From the NCBI GenBank assembly GCA_003021015.1, contig PXRK01000074.1, positions 1-48,539 of the forward strand: a stretch of 48,539 bases of DNA, given 5' to 3'. Below the pieces are notes generated by a model. That model was not told the origin of the DNA, did no database searches, and saw nothing but the letters and a program-made list of their open reading frames with translations. Each line of letters starts with the position of its first letter. Positions within the stretch are counted from its first letter, which is position 1. Both the position numbers and the translations under genes were made by a program. The stretch comes from Halobacteriales archaeon QS_4_66_20 (GTDB lineage: Archaea > Halobacteriota > Halobacteria > Halobacteriales > Haloarculaceae). Shown here piece after piece: positions 31,686-41,268 of this stretch.

Positions 31686-32488
31686 TCAGTAGCGGGTGCG
31701 GTCAGCGATCACGACGTTCAGTGCGGCGCCGACGAGCAACACCAGGCCGGCGAAGTAAAACCAGACGAGCAGCAGCAACACCCCCCGAGCACGCCGTAGA
31801 GTTCGTAGGAGCCGGCGACGGAGCTGTACACGCCGAACGCGGTGCCGAGGATCGTCCAGCCGCCGCCGGCGAAGACGGCGCCGGGCAGCGCCTCCGTGAC
31901 CGTCACCGGCCGCGAGGGGAACACGTAGTACAGCGGCAGCAACACGACCGGCAGGACTACGAACATGCCAAGCGTCCCCAGCAGGCCGGACATCGGGGTG
32001 TCCGAGAGCCACAGGAACACGGCCACGACCGCGGTGGCGCCGATTGCGAGGCCGATCCCTCCCAGGACGACCACCGCGTCCCGGAGCTGCCTGGTGAGTG
32101 GCTTTGTCTCCTCGGCGTCGTAGATGTTCGAGAACGCAATGTCGATCCCGCGGAACATCCGCAGCCCGCTCCAGAGCAGCACGAGCAGGCCGATCGCGGT
32201 GACGCCGCCGCGGCCGGAGTCGCCGAGCAGTGCCGATTCGAGCAGCGAGCTCGCCTCCGTCGTCAGGAACTCGCCGACGGCCATCACGATCCGGTTGGCG
32301 AGCGCCTCGCCCGCCAGCGCCGACGTCACCGCAAAGCCGACGATCAGCAACGGGACGACCGCGATGAACGTATAGTAGGCGATCGCGGCGGCCAGAAACG
32401 GGAGCTGGTGGGCCCTCGCCACTGCGAGGAGGTCCCTGCCGTAGGTGACGACGCTCGTGGCGGCCGATCGGGGTGTATCTGATGTCAC
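31686..32488 (-). pseudogene. YihY/BrkB-family membrane protein with frameshift
   Basis: The first ~235 residues (MTSDTPRSAATSVVTYGRDL, LPFLAAAIAYYTFIAVVPLL, IAFSNIYDAEETKP) are a YihY/UPF0761 polytopic membrane protein with about six helices. At a C6 tract (31781-31786; G6 in the coding strand) the frame ends in an unlikely GGCCCCSSGF. One extra G restores GGVLLLLVWFYFAGLVLLVG ending NVVIADRTRY at 31686, exactly the conserved last helix. It is either a slippage/phase-variable site, a fresh mutation or a sequencing error. The protein's physiological role is poorly known. Confidence 0.8.
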
Positions 32489-32692
32489 GGGCGTGGTGGG
32501 AGTGGGGCCGGCTCACGGTTGTCCAGTGATCCTCGCAGCGGCGGGGAGAGCAGCGGCGTATCAGCCCGTTCGCCACGCTCGGCCTTCGGCCTTTCCCTCC
32601 CGCCGGGCTGTGCGGGGCCTGCCCGCGAGTCAGGGATCTGCCCGCGAGCGTGCCTCGAAAGCCATTAGGCCGGCCGCCCGTTCGGTGCGGAC

Positions 32693-33088
32693 ATGAACGA
32701 GTGGGTCGGCCACAGCCTGCGGCTGACGACTGTCTGCCTGGCCGCGAGCGCGCTGCTGATCCCGCCCGGGTTCGCCGGCGTCGGGCCGTCGCTGCCGTTC
32801 GCGCTCGGTCTGGGTATCCTCGCGGCCGGACTGCTGGCCGTCCGCGACCAGCTGTCGTCGCTCCCGACCGCGGTGGGGTACGACCTCGGCTGGTACGCCC
32901 GGGACCTGTGGCTCGCGGCCGCCCTCGCAGCGCTCGTGACCATCGTCGGGCCGGCGACCACCGCGGACGAACTGGCGGCGCTGGGCGGAGTTGTCGGTCT
33001 CGTCGGCATGCTCAACTACTTCGTGCGGCCGCTGTATCTCCTCGTGTTCTCGCTGGTCGTCGAGCGCTCGGGGTCCACCCGCGGGTGA
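32693..33088 (+). CDS. Small membrane protein, 131 aa, four helices
   Basis: Four predicted membrane segments (LTTVCLAASALLIPPGFAGV; LPFALGLGILAAGLLAV; LWLAAALAALVTIVG; GVVGLVGMLNYFVRPLYLLV). Short polar loops, no catalytic motif. Sits between the BrkB gene and trm1, convergent with trm1. Function unknown. Confidence 0.7.
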   Translation: MNEWVGHSLRLTTVCLAASALLIPPGFAGVGPSLPFALGLGILAAGLLAVRDQLSSLPTAVGYDLGWYARDLWLAAALAALVTIVGPATTADELAALGGVVGLVGMLNYFVRPLYLLVFSLVVERSGSTRG

Positions 33089-33130
33089 CGGCGCTTCCTC
33101 GGCCACTCGCTTCACTCCACGGTCGGTCGG

Positions 33131-34249
33131 CTACCCGCTTTCTTCGGCGTCGTCTGTCGCCTCGCGGATCTCCGTCACGTCGGCCGTCGTCTTGAACGTC
33201 GTCCCGCCGTAGTGGGTGCGTGAGGCCTCGAACCCGGCGTCGCGGAGGTTGCCGAGGAACTCGGCCATCGAGGTGGCTGGCCGGCCCCAGCGCTTGCACA
33301 GCCGGTGCTGGTCGTAGTGGGTCGGCTCGTCGAGCTCCGCGCGCAGCGTCGCGAGCAGGTCTGCGATGTCGTCGGCGGTTCCCAACTCCCCGGTGACGGC
33401 TCCCTCGACGGTTTCGACGAAGGCGTCGTCGCAGATGGGTGTCAGCCAGACCGGTCCAGCCGTCTGGAGGTGGTGCTCGCAGTTGGGACAGGAGTCGGGG
33501 GGGTTGGCGATCAGGCCCTGTTCGGTCTCGCGGTACTGGCAGTGCTGGCAGTGGTGGATGTGCCCCAGGTTGTCGACGGCGTCGTCGGCCACGCGCGCGC
33601 CGCGGTCGAGTTCGAGGTACGTCCGGACGTAGTGTTTCGTCGCGTGGGTGAGCACCGGATCGACGGCGACGTCGTATCGCGCGCCGGTGCGGGCCAGCGC
33701 CGACAGCAGGATCCGGACGCCCATCTCGGCGTGGTACTCGGTGGTGCGCGGGACGGCGCTGTACGACCGGACGCCGCTCTCGAAGTGCGCACCACACAGC
33801 GGCGCGGTGTCGGTGGCGGTCACACAGAGGAGGTTGCGAGTGCCCTGGAAGGCGGCGTCGGCGAACGGGATCGGCGTCCCGAACGGGTCGACGTCGACCA
33901 CGTCGAAGTACGTCTCGTGCAGCAGGGCGTTGGCGTCCCGCTGGACGACGTTGCCGTCGAGGCCGTTGCGGTCGAGGTTCTCCCGGCAGAGCGCGACGGC
34001 GTCCGCGTCGATGTCGGCGCAGGTGACCGCCCAGCCGTTGGCGGCCGCGCGGACGCCGCGGATGCCGCTGGCCGCGGTGGCGTCGAGGTACGTCTCGGCG
34101 CGGGGTTCCCGGTCGCGGTAGGCCGCCAGGGTCCCGACGGTCAGGTCCCGGTTGAGTTCCTGGACCGGGTTGTAGAAGACGGCGTCGCCGGCCCCGTCGT
34201 CGGGCTGCTCCGGCGCCCTGATCTCGACGCGCCCCTCCTGGACGTTCAT
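33131..34249 (-). CDS. trm1: tRNA (guanine26-N2)-dimethyltransferase
   Basis: A 372-residue Trm1 that dimethylates G26 of tRNA using S-adenosylmethionine. The Rossmann methyltransferase core has [19 protein letters not shown] (motif I) and [15 protein letters not shown] (the DPFG catalytic motif, ~120). A zinc-binding [11 protein letters not shown] ... CPNCEHH (~236-260) and a winged C-terminus with [15 protein letters not shown] are as in archaeal Trm1. The N-terminal [12 protein letters not shown] is the family hallmark. ATG 34249 gives [13 protein letters not shown]. Confidence 0.95.
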   Translation of the reverse strand: MNVQEGRVEIRAPEQPDDGAGDAVFYNPVQELNRDLTVGTLAAYRDREPRAETYLDATAASGIRGVRAAANGWAVTCADIDADAVALCRENLDRNGLDGNVVQRDANALLHETYFDVVDVDPFGTPIPFADAAFQGTRNLLCVTATDTAPLCGAHFESGVRSYSAVPRTTEYHAEMGVRILLSALARTGARYDVAVDPVLTHATKHYVRTYLELDRGARVADDAVDNLGHIHHCQHCQYRETEQGLIANPPDSCPNCEHHLQTAGPVWLTPICDDAFVETVEGAVTGELGTADDIADLLATLRAELDEPTHYDQHRLCKRWGRPATSMAEFLGNLRDAGFEASRTHYGGTTFKTTADVTEIREATDDAEESG

Positions 34250-34432
34250 GTACCGTTGTCGTGTTGGGACTGCGATAAGGGATGTGATCTCCGTTATACA
34301 CCCGGACGTAATTCGCTTAATACATCTCGACCTAAATCGGAAAACGCACAACAATCACTAACCAGCGTACAACGAAAAAAAAGATGAGTTCGTTTGCCAA
34401 TCCACTCCGGCAGCTGCCCGCCCCGGCGGTGG

Positions 34433-34681
34433 TCATCCGCGGTACCGGAAGGAGACGACGGTGACGACCTCGTCACCGCCGCTGGCGGACTCCGTCGTGA
34501 CGTCGAGTCCGAGGACCTCCTCGGCGTCGACGGCGTCGTGGACGATCCCCCGTAGCTCCCCGGCGCTCGCCTCCGGGTCGCGGACGGCGATCCGGACGCG
34601 GTTCCGGTTGACGCTGACCTCCCCGAGACCGTAGCCGTGCTCTTCGAACGCCGCTTCCAACGAGTCGGTGAGTTCCTGCAT
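34433..34681 (-). CDS. Conserved haloarchaeal protein, 82 aa
   Basis: MQELTDSLEAAFEEHGYGLG, then VSVNRNRVRIAVRDPEASAG and GGDEVVTVVSFRYRG: an alpha/beta sandwich with two helices and four strands. No catalytic motif; family name not recalled. Lies between trm1 and the diphthamide gene in the same orientation. Confidence 0.65.
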   Translation of the reverse strand: MQELTDSLEAAFEEHGYGLGEVSVNRNRVRIAVRDPEASAGELRGIVHDAVDAEEVLGLDVTTESASGGDEVVTVVSFRYRG

Positions 34682-34765
34682 ACCCCCACCTTGCGGGGGG
34701 TGTGTAAAAAAACTCGGCCGCTCGTGGGTGCGGGTCGGACGGAACGAATCACGAACGACCGTCGG

Positions 34766-35518
34766 TTATGATCCCTCGAGCCAGGCGTCCTCGATCCGCA
34801 ACCGACCGCGGGTGCCGTCCCACTCGACCTCTGCGTCGAGTTCGATCCGCCGGGCCATGTGCGGACCGTCCCGGACCAGCGTCTCGAACTCGCCGCCCTC
34901 ACCGAGCACGTGGACGCCGTAGCTGTCGTTTAGCTCCTGCAGCTCCGCCAGCGCGTCGGTGTCGAGGGTCCGCCCGAGCCAGGATTCATCCAGCCCGCCG
35001 GCCGCGACGCGGATGATCGTGATCTCGAAGCCCGCGTCGAACATCTCCTCACCCAGCGCCACCGGATCGCGCTGCCACAGCGGTGCGAACACGTCGATAC
35101 CCAGGCGCTCGGCCATCGCACCAACCCGGGAGTTCTGGTACTCGCTCTCGACGGCGCCGACAGTTACGCCGGCGATACCGCCCTGAAGATCGGCGTCCAG
35201 TTCCCGCAGCGCCGCTTCCAGCGGTTCGAGTTCCGCGTCGCCCTGCTCGCCGGCGTCGGTCGCTCCCTCGGCGTCGAACTCGTCGGGATGGACGTCGACG
35301 AGGTCGATCCCGATGCTCTCGGCGGCCAGTCCCGCCAGCTCAGTCGCCGGGACGTGGTACATGTAGGAGTCGCCCTCCGGGTGGACGGTCAGCAGCCGCT
35401 CGACCGGCAGTTCCCGCTCCAGCGCCCGATACAGCGCCCACGAGGAGTCCTTGCCACCCGAGAACAGGCTGACCCAGGAGCCGGACCTGGACTCGGAGCC
35501 GGAGCCGCTCGGACTCAT
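34766..35518 (-). CDS. dph6: Diphthine-ammonia ligase (Dph6-type ATP pyrophosphatase)
   Basis: A 250-residue ATP-PPase. The PP-loop SLFSGGKDSSWAL is at ~18-30, and GVTVGAVESEYQNSRVGAMAERLGI and LGEGGEFETLVRDGP are hallmarks of the Dph6/MJ0570 group. It performs the last step of diphthamide synthesis on elongation factor 2, amidating diphthine with ammonium and ATP. Start ATG 35518 overlaps the SDR stop (ATGA), so both come from one transcript. The Ser/Gly/Glu-rich first 15 residues are variable. Confidence 0.92.
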   Translation of the reverse strand: MSPSGSGSESRSGSWVSLFSGGKDSSWALYRALERELPVERLLTVHPEGDSYMYHVPATELAGLAAESIGIDLVDVHPDEFDAEGATDAGEQGDAELEPLEAALRELDADLQGGIAGVTVGAVESEYQNSRVGAMAERLGIDVFAPLWQRDPVALGEEMFDAGFEITIIRVAAGGLDESWLGRTLDTDALAELQELNDSYGVHVLGEGGEFETLVRDGPHMARRIELDAEVEWDGTRGRLRIEDAWLEGS

Positions 35519-36300
35519 GACTGTGGCGTTTCCTCGATCTGCGGGACGCCGGCCGCTCGGACGGTCTCGCCGACGACGTAGGACGCGGCGGGGCTGGCGA
35601 GGAACTGCGTCAGATCGGCGATCTCCTCGCTGAGGCCGATGGTGCGGTCGACCGAGTCGCGGTCGATCTCGCCCGCAGTGACGCCCATCTGGGAGGCGAC
35701 GCCCGGCGTCGCCACGAACCCCGGCGCGATGCAGTTCACGCGGACGTCCTCGCTCGCCCACTCGTAGGCGAGCGTGCTCGTGAGGTTGATGACTGCCGCT
35801 TTCGCGGCGCCGTAGTGGCTCATGTACGGCGCACCCTGCTGGCCGGCGACGCTGGCCATGTTGACGACGCTGCCGCCGCCGTCGGCGAGGTGCTCGCCGG
35901 CCGCCTGCGTGCAGTGGTAGGTGCCCTGGAGGTTGATGTCGACGATCGTCTCCCAGCCGTTCGGGCTGATGTCGTCGAAGTTCGCCATGAAGCTCGCGCC
36001 GGCGTTGTTGACGAGCGTATCGATGCCGCCGAACGACTCGACGGTCGCCTCGACGAGGGCGTCGACGGCCTCCCGGTCGGTGACGTCACACTCGACGGCC
36101 AGCGCGTCGCCGGGGCGGTCGCTGTCCTCGATGCCGTCGGCGACCGGGTCGACGTTGTCCTGCTTGCGCGAGCAGATCACGACGCCGGCGCCCTCGGCCG
36201 CGAACTGCTCGGCGATCGCCTTGCCGATGCCGCTGGAGGCGCCCGTGACGACGGCGACCTGTCCCTCAACGCTGAACCTGTCGTGGCTGTCGGCTGTCAT
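35515..36300 (-). CDS. Short-chain dehydrogenase/reductase
   Basis: A 261-residue classical SDR. NAD(P)-binding is VAVVTGASSGIGKAIAEQF, with the acidic-site ECDVTDREAV and NNAG (~96). Catalytic Ser/Tyr/Lys are in NMASVAGQ ... MSHYGAAKAAV (~150-168). RVNCIAPGFVATPGV follows. An Arg-Lys after the second strand (VICSRKQ) hints at NADP preference. The substrate is unknown. Shares a transcript with dph6, for which it has no obvious metabolic link. Confidence 0.9.
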   Translation of the reverse strand: MTADSHDRFSVEGQVAVVTGASSGIGKAIAEQFAAEGAGVVICSRKQDNVDPVADGIEDSDRPGDALAVECDVTDREAVDALVEATVESFGGIDTLVNNAGASFMANFDDISPNGWETIVDINLQGTYHCTQAAGEHLADGGGSVVNMASVAGQQGAPYMSHYGAAKAAVINLTSTLAYEWASEDVRVNCIAPGFVATPGVASQMGVTAGEIDRDSVDRTIGLSEEIADLTQFLASPAASYVVGETVRAAGVPQIEETPQS

Positions 36301-36393
36301 ACCGGCAGGGACGGTGGGCTCGCTCAAAAGTGCACTCATCGGAGCCATGGAGGGGGCAGCGACGCAGTGGATCGACGAAAACGGTCGGTTGAT

Positions 36394-36424
36394 ACTGGTG
36401 AGTAAAAGAATTACAGCCACCAGT
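36394..36424. repeat. 31 bp repeat, inverted twin of 29693-29723
   Basis: Identical over 31 bases in reverse orientation to the core of the 110 bp element at 29691, with ACTGGTG/CACCAGT ends. It lies between the divergent SDR and moxR genes, where it could also act as a regulatory site. Confidence 0.75.
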
Positions 36425-36469
36425 GTGAGCAAAGCGAAAATTTTTCGCCGGTGACGCCGTCCGATCGGT

Positions 36470-37450
36470 ATGGACCACGAGACGGCAGGCGAGCTCTCCG
36501 GGCGGATCGTCGACGCCATCGGCGAGGCGGTGATCGCCAACCGGCAGTTCCTGGAGACGACGCTGACGGGGATCCTCGGACGGGGCCACGTGCTGCTCGA
36601 GGACGTCCCCGGGACGGGAAAAACGCTGACTGCGCGGAGTTTCGCCCGGGCGCTGGGACTCTCCTTCCAGCGCATCCAGTTCACCCCGGACCTGCTGCCG
36701 GCGGACATCACGGGGTCGAACGTCTACAGCGAGAAGACCGGCGAGTTCGAGTTCTCCCGCGGCCCGGTGTTCGCCAACGTCGTCCTCGCCGACGAGATCA
36801 ACCGCTCGCCGCCGAAAACGCAGGCCGCGCTGCTGGAGGCGATGGGTGAAAAGCAGGTCACCGTCGACGGCGAGACCCACGACCTGCCGGAGCCGTTTTT
36901 CGTCATCGCGACCCAGAACCCCGTCGAGCAGGAGGGGACCTTCGGCCTGCCCGAAGCCCAGCGCGACCGCTTCATGATCAAGACGACGATGGGCTACCCC
37001 AGCGCTGACGGCGAGCGCCTGCTGCTGGACCGGCGCGCGAACCGCACCGCCCAGACGCCGACTGTCGAGCAGGTAGTCGACGCCGACCAGGTGCGGGCGC
37101 TCCAGCAGGTCCCCGAGGGCGTCGACGTCGACCCGCGACTGCGCGATTACATGGTGACGCTCGCCCGACGGACCCGCCGGGACGACCGGGTCCACGTCGG
37201 CGTCTCGCCGCGGGGCATCCAGAAGCTGTTCGAGGCCTCTCGGGCGGCGGCGGCGGTCGACGGCCGGAGTTACGTCGTCCCCGACGACGTCAAGCGCGTC
37301 GTGGGCCCGGTGTTCACCCACCGGATCGTCCTCACGGCGGACGCGAGCGTCCGCGGCGTCGGCCGGTACGACGTCGTCCACGACGTCGTCGAGAGCGTCG
37401 AGGTGCCCGCGGTCGGCCAGCAGCACGAGGCCGCCAGCGGGTCGAGCTAG
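36470..37450 (+). CDS. MoxR-family AAA+ ATPase
   Basis: A 326-residue MoxR chaperone-type ATPase. Walker A EDVPGTGKTLTARSF (~44), Walker B VVLADEINRSPPKTQAALLE (~107), sensor 1 FVIATQNPVEQEG (~143) and a C-terminal lid with GVSPRGIQKLFEASRA (sensor 2 Arg). MoxR proteins work with DUF58/VWA proteins, here encoded tail-to-tail on the other strand together with a transglutaminase. The complex is thought to act on maturation of cell-surface proteins. The stop overlaps the end of the DUF7519 gene. Confidence 0.93.
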   Translation: MDHETAGELSGRIVDAIGEAVIANRQFLETTLTGILGRGHVLLEDVPGTGKTLTARSFARALGLSFQRIQFTPDLLPADITGSNVYSEKTGEFEFSRGPVFANVVLADEINRSPPKTQAALLEAMGEKQVTVDGETHDLPEPFFVIATQNPVEQEGTFGLPEAQRDRFMIKTTMGYPSADGERLLLDRRANRTAQTPTVEQVVDADQVRALQQVPEGVDVDPRLRDYMVTLARRTRRDDRVHVGVSPRGIQKLFEASRAAAAVDGRSYVVPDDVKRVVGPVFTHRIVLTADASVRGVGRYDVVHDVVESVEVPAVGQQHEAASGSS

Positions 37451-39072
37451 CGGAGCGCCGCCACAAACGCGAGAACCCCGAGGACGACCGAGAGCAGCGC
37501 GACGGTCGCAAGCGGCGAGTCCGCGACGATCCCGCCCCGGAACTGGCCCGCCAATAGTGCGGCGACCGCGGCCGCGGCGACCCCCACGAGGGCGGTGCCC
37601 CCGGCGTGGACGAGTTCGATGCTCCTGGTGTCGGCGTCGCTGCCCACCTCCCGGCCGAGTGTCGTCCCGAAACGGCCGGCGTCCCAGACGAGCAGGCTGG
37701 CGACGACGCCGCCGAGCACCAGCCAGGTCGGCACGTCCAGCGTCGCGGCGAACACGACGCCGACGAACAGCCCCGCGCTCGCGAGCGAGTAGCCCGCCGT
37801 CTCCGCCGAGAGGTAGCCGACGCGGATGGCGCGCTCCAGGAGCTGGGCGAACCCGACGACGGTCGCGACCAGCACCGTCGCCAGCAGCACCACGAACGTC
37901 GACTCCCCCCAGACGATCGCGGCGTCGGCTGCCGTCGACTCCAGCTCTGTCCCCATCACCTCGGGCAACTGGTCGGCGACGCCGGAGACGATCGCCCCAT
38001 ACGCCGAGTCGGCGACGACGAGCGCGGTGAAAGTGATCAGCGCGCCCGCCGCCAGAGGCCCCTTGCGGTTCGGCAGCGCCCGCCCCTCCTCAGGTGTGGG
38101 CGCGGAGCGACCGTCGCGGCTGAGCGTCCGCGCCGCGGTCCCGGCGACCAGCGCCAGCGCCGTCAGCGCCGACGCCGCGACCAGCACCAGCCGCAGGAAT
38201 CCCCACGTCGAGACGGCCCGGACGGCGCCGTAGAGGGCACCCGAGAGCAGCGCGCGCAGGTCCTCCGGCGACGTTACGAGTTCGATCGGCAGCGCCACCA
38301 GCCCCAGGAACGCGAGGACTGCGCCGCCGCCGACCAGGCCGTAGTACGCCTTTCTCACCCGCGGGTCGACGGTCTGGCCGCGACCGGTGTCCGCGAGTAG
38401 TTCCGACACCGGCAGCAGCTTCAGCGCGGCGGCGAGCAGCCCCGCAGTCACGCCCGCCAGCAGCAGGAACTCCGCGAGGTGGAGGCCGGCGCCCTCCGGG
38501 GACAGCAGCACCGAGACGTGGAGGTCCGGCGTGCTCAGCCCCTCGGCGTCAGTGCCGCCCAGAAACGCACTCGTCACCAGCAGCGTCGTCATCGCGACCG
38601 GAACGACCCCCGCGTCCAGGCCGACGCTGACGAACGACTCCAGCGTCTCCTCGTCGATGGCGTTCCGGCTGCCCAGCGCTAGGCCCAGCAGCGCCAGCAC
38701 GCAGCCCACCAACACGCCGACGTTGCCGACGATTGTGAGTATGCTCACGGAAACCTGCTCGCCCGAAGGGACCGGAAACAGCCGGCTCGTGATCAGGAGT
38801 GCTGCGACGCCGGCGCCGCCGAGCAAGCCGGCTGCAGCGGGCACGGTCAGTAGCCCCGCGAGAAACGCTGTCACCGTGTCCCGGCCGCCCGTCCGTACCA
38901 GCCAGACGCTACCCGTCAGGCAGGCGGCACCGACGAGCCCCAGCAGCGTCGGCTCGACGACCGCCGGCACCGCCCACAGCAGGGCTGTGACTGTCAGCAG
39001 TGTGACGCCAGCGACGACGCCGGTGCTGGTACCCGTCGGGCGCCAGCCCTCGGTGCGTTCAGGCGTACTCAC
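37447..39072 (-). CDS. DUF7519-type polytopic membrane protein
   Basis: A 541-residue protein from GTG 39072 (STPERTEGWRPTGTSTG follows). About 14 hydrophobic segments with short polar loops, rich in Leu/Ala/Val/Gly, no catalytic residues evident. Probably a membrane scaffold or transporter-like partner of the MoxR/DUF58 system, because it closes the cluster. The upstream frame to 39306 is Arg/Ser-rich and not taken. Confidence 0.75.
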   Translation of the reverse strand: MSTPERTEGWRPTGTSTGVVAGVTLLTVTALLWAVPAVVEPTLLGLVGAACLTGSVWLVRTGGRDTVTAFLAGLLTVPAAAGLLGGAGVAALLITSRLFPVPSGEQVSVSILTIVGNVGVLVGCVLALLGLALGSRNAIDEETLESFVSVGLDAGVVPVAMTTLLVTSAFLGGTDAEGLSTPDLHVSVLLSPEGAGLHLAEFLLLAGVTAGLLAAALKLLPVSELLADTGRGQTVDPRVRKAYYGLVGGGAVLAFLGLVALPIELVTSPEDLRALLSGALYGAVRAVSTWGFLRLVLVAASALTALALVAGTAARTLSRDGRSAPTPEEGRALPNRKGPLAAGALITFTALVVADSAYGAIVSGVADQLPEVMGTELESTAADAAIVWGESTFVVLLATVLVATVVGFAQLLERAIRVGYLSAETAGYSLASAGLFVGVVFAATLDVPTWLVLGGVVASLLVWDAGRFGTTLGREVGSDADTRSIELVHAGGTALVGVAAAAVAALLAGQFRGGIVADSPLATVALLSVVLGVLAFVAALR

Positions 39073-39124
39073 GGCGATCCCTCCCGGGTCGCACGTTCGG
39101 CGGCGCGGTGGGTGTGTGGAGTCC

Positions 39125-40636
39125 TCATCGGTTCCAGAGCAGGTGTGGGAGCGAGCGACGGACGGCGGAGTCGATCGGCGTGTCGGTGCCCCAGTCGATA
39201 GTGCCGGCGCCCATGCGGTCGAGCGCGCGGAGCCGCGAGCGGCGGGCGACCGCGGCGACCCGCTGTCCGGGGGTGTCCGCATCGACCACGTCGGGGCTGA
39301 CCACAACCAGCGGGTACGCCCGCATCCAGAGCGCGCCGCCCAGTGTCACCGGCCAGTTGTCCAGCAGCGGGCTACAGAGCACGACCTGCGCGTCGGCGGG
39401 TAACCGGGCGAGCAGCCGCTGGACGCGGTCGTCGAGCTCCCCGTCGGTGAACAGCTGCTGGTCGAGGCCGCCGACGCCTGCCCCGCCGTCAGCCCGAGCG
39501 CCCGGCACGGCGGTCCACTGGTCGCTGCCCGGTCTGCCGGCGCCGACGCCGGGCAGTCGTCCGGACTGATGGCCCCCGATGCTGCCGGGCTCGCCCCAGC
39601 CGCCAGTCGAGCCGTCGCCGAACAGCGTCGCCGGCATTTCGAGCGAGAGCGGGGCTACGTCCCGGCCTGGGTCGGTCTGGAGGTGGTGCAAGAGGAGGTC
39701 GGCACGGCCGCGCCCGGCGGCGTCTTGGTGCGGATCGATCCAGGGCAGGCCGTCGGGGCCGACGAGGTCTTCGAGGTCGCCGGGGTCGACGCCCAGCGCC
39801 GTCACGCTCGTCCGGACGCCCGCGTCCGTGAGCGCGTCGAACAGCCGCTGGCCGGCGTAGGCCGAAAGCTGTGCCCCCGTGGGGTAGCCCGCCGCGGCGG
39901 TGACGCGGTTGAGCGGCCGCGCGTCGACGACCAGCACCGTCCGCGCGGCCTGCTCCTTGCGGTACTGGACGGTGACGAACTCGCCCGTCTTGGCGACGTG
40001 GTGCCAGTCGATCCGGTTGACCGGGTCGCCCCGCTGGTACTGCCGTGTCGCGTAGAACTCCTGGCCGGGGCCGCCGCTGTCGACCGACAGCGCGCCCTGG
40101 CGGTTGATCGTCCGCTGCTTTACCGGCGCCTCGCCCGGCACGTTCGTGCACGCGACGGCAGCGTCGCCGCTCGCGGGTACGGAGCGCGTCTCGCGGTGGC
40201 CGGCCGCGAGCGACCTGATCCGGACGGCCGGGTCGTCGAACCCGTACTCGCCACGTTTCGCCACGACCTCGTAGGTGAGCTGTTCGCTGTCGCCGGGCGA
40301 CAGCGGGGCTGCCAGACGCGCGGTGCCCGGGCTGACGGTGAGTTCGTCCGGCACGCCGTCGATAACGCGCACGTCGGGCAGCACCGCCTCGCCGTCGTTG
40401 CGGACCGTCAGCGTCACCGTCACGGCCGCGCCCGGTTCCGGCGCGGACGGTTCGATGGTCCGGCTGATCGAGAGGTCGGTGTCAGCAGGTACCCCCGAGA
40501 GCGTGCCGTACAGCAGGTACGACAGCGGGATCAACGCGGCCGTCAGCACCACCGGATCGGCGTACAAAAGCCCCATCCCGAGCAACGCGAGCGTCGCGAG
40601 CACCCCGACGCGCCACCGCCTGACGTGGCGCCTCAT
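39125..40636 (-). CDS. DUF58 domain protein, membrane-anchored
   Basis: A 503-residue protein. Two N-terminal membrane helices (VGVLATLALLGMGLLY; VVLTAALIPLSYLLYG) are followed by an Ig-like domain (~60-145: PEPGAAVTVTLTVRNDGEAV). The DUF58 core then follows, with FYATRQYQRGDPVNRIDWHHVAKTGEFVTVQYRKE (~190-225) and a VWA-like LVVDARPLN. A Gly-rich insert lies at ~345-390. DUF58 proteins partner MoxR ATPases. Stop-start overlap (ATGA) with the upstream DUF7269 gene. Confidence 0.9.
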   Translation of the reverse strand: MRRHVRRWRVGVLATLALLGMGLLYADPVVLTAALIPLSYLLYGTLSGVPADTDLSISRTIEPSAPEPGAAVTVTLTVRNDGEAVLPDVRVIDGVPDELTVSPGTARLAAPLSPGDSEQLTYEVVAKRGEYGFDDPAVRIRSLAAGHRETRSVPASGDAAVACTNVPGEAPVKQRTINRQGALSVDSGGPGQEFYATRQYQRGDPVNRIDWHHVAKTGEFVTVQYRKEQAARTVLVVDARPLNRVTAAAGYPTGAQLSAYAGQRLFDALTDAGVRTSVTALGVDPGDLEDLVGPDGLPWIDPHQDAAGRGRADLLLHHLQTDPGRDVAPLSLEMPATLFGDGSTGGWGEPGSIGGHQSGRLPGVGAGRPGSDQWTAVPGARADGGAGVGGLDQQLFTDGELDDRVQRLLARLPADAQVVLCSPLLDNWPVTLGGALWMRAYPLVVVSPDVVDADTPGQRVAAVARRSRLRALDRMGAGTIDWGTDTPIDSAVRRSLPHLLWNR

Positions 40637-41268
40637 GCTGTGACCTCCAGGCGCTCGATGGCCGCGACCGTCGCCTCGATCCGGCGGCGCCGCTCCCGCC
40701 GGGGAGTCAGCCACAGCCGCACGCGGGCCGACACCGGCGGGGCCGCGTCGTCCGTCGTCGCGAGAAACATCGCCGCCGCCGGGTCGTCGGTCCAGGTCCC
40801 GGCAGCGACGGCCTCCCGGGCGGCGTCGCGTGGCTGGCCGGTCACCACGGCGTAGGTCTCGGCTGCGGCGGTCTGGAGCTGGGTCCGCGCGCCGTGGAGT
40901 GCGGCCCCGCCGTGTTCGGCCGCCGTCTCGAAGCTCCCGTCGATCGCCGACGCCGAGACGGTCCGCCCCTCGGCGGTCACGCCCTCCGGCGGGTTCGAGC
41001 CGACCCGCTCGAACGTGCGCTGTGCGTCCGAGCGCGTGCCGGCCGTCTCCGAGGCCGGCCGGGAGCGCGCCACCAGGACGACGTACCCCGTCACTGCCAG
41101 CCCGGTGACCAGCAACAGCAGCTTCGGGTCGCTGCCCGCGACGCCCTCGACGAACAGGCCGAGCGGGCCCAGCGACCGGACGAGGTCGGGGACGAGCAAC
41201 GTCGCCAGGCCGAGGCCAGTCGCGACCGTCCCCAGCGCCCCCAGAACGAGGACGCGCTCGCGTCTCAC
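40633..41268 (-). CDS. DUF7269-type membrane protein, 211 aa
   Basis: Two N-terminal membrane helices (VLVLGALGTVATGLGLATLL; LLLLVTGLAVTGYVVLVARS) then an acidic-to-basic cytosolic or external helical domain with TFERVGSNPPEGVTAEG and a C-terminal RRERRRRIEATVAAIERL. Encoded between the transglutaminase and DUF58 genes with 4 bp overlaps on both sides, so all are made together. Role in the complex unknown. Confidence 0.8.
   Translation of the reverse strand: MRRERVLVLGALGTVATGLGLATLLVPDLVRSLGPLGLFVEGVAGSDPKLLLLVTGLAVTGYVVLVARSRPASETAGTRSDAQRTFERVGSNPPEGVTAEGRTVSASAIDGSFETAAEHGGAALHGARTQLQTAAAETYAVVTGQPRDAAREAVAAGTWTDDPAAAMFLATTDDAAPPVSARVRLWLTPRRERRRRIEATVAAIERLEVTA

Noticed and set aside
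31686..32576. Second minus-strand frame over the BrkB gene as an independent gene
   Set aside because: Only its last ~37 residues make sense, as the displaced C-terminus of BrkB after the G6 tract.
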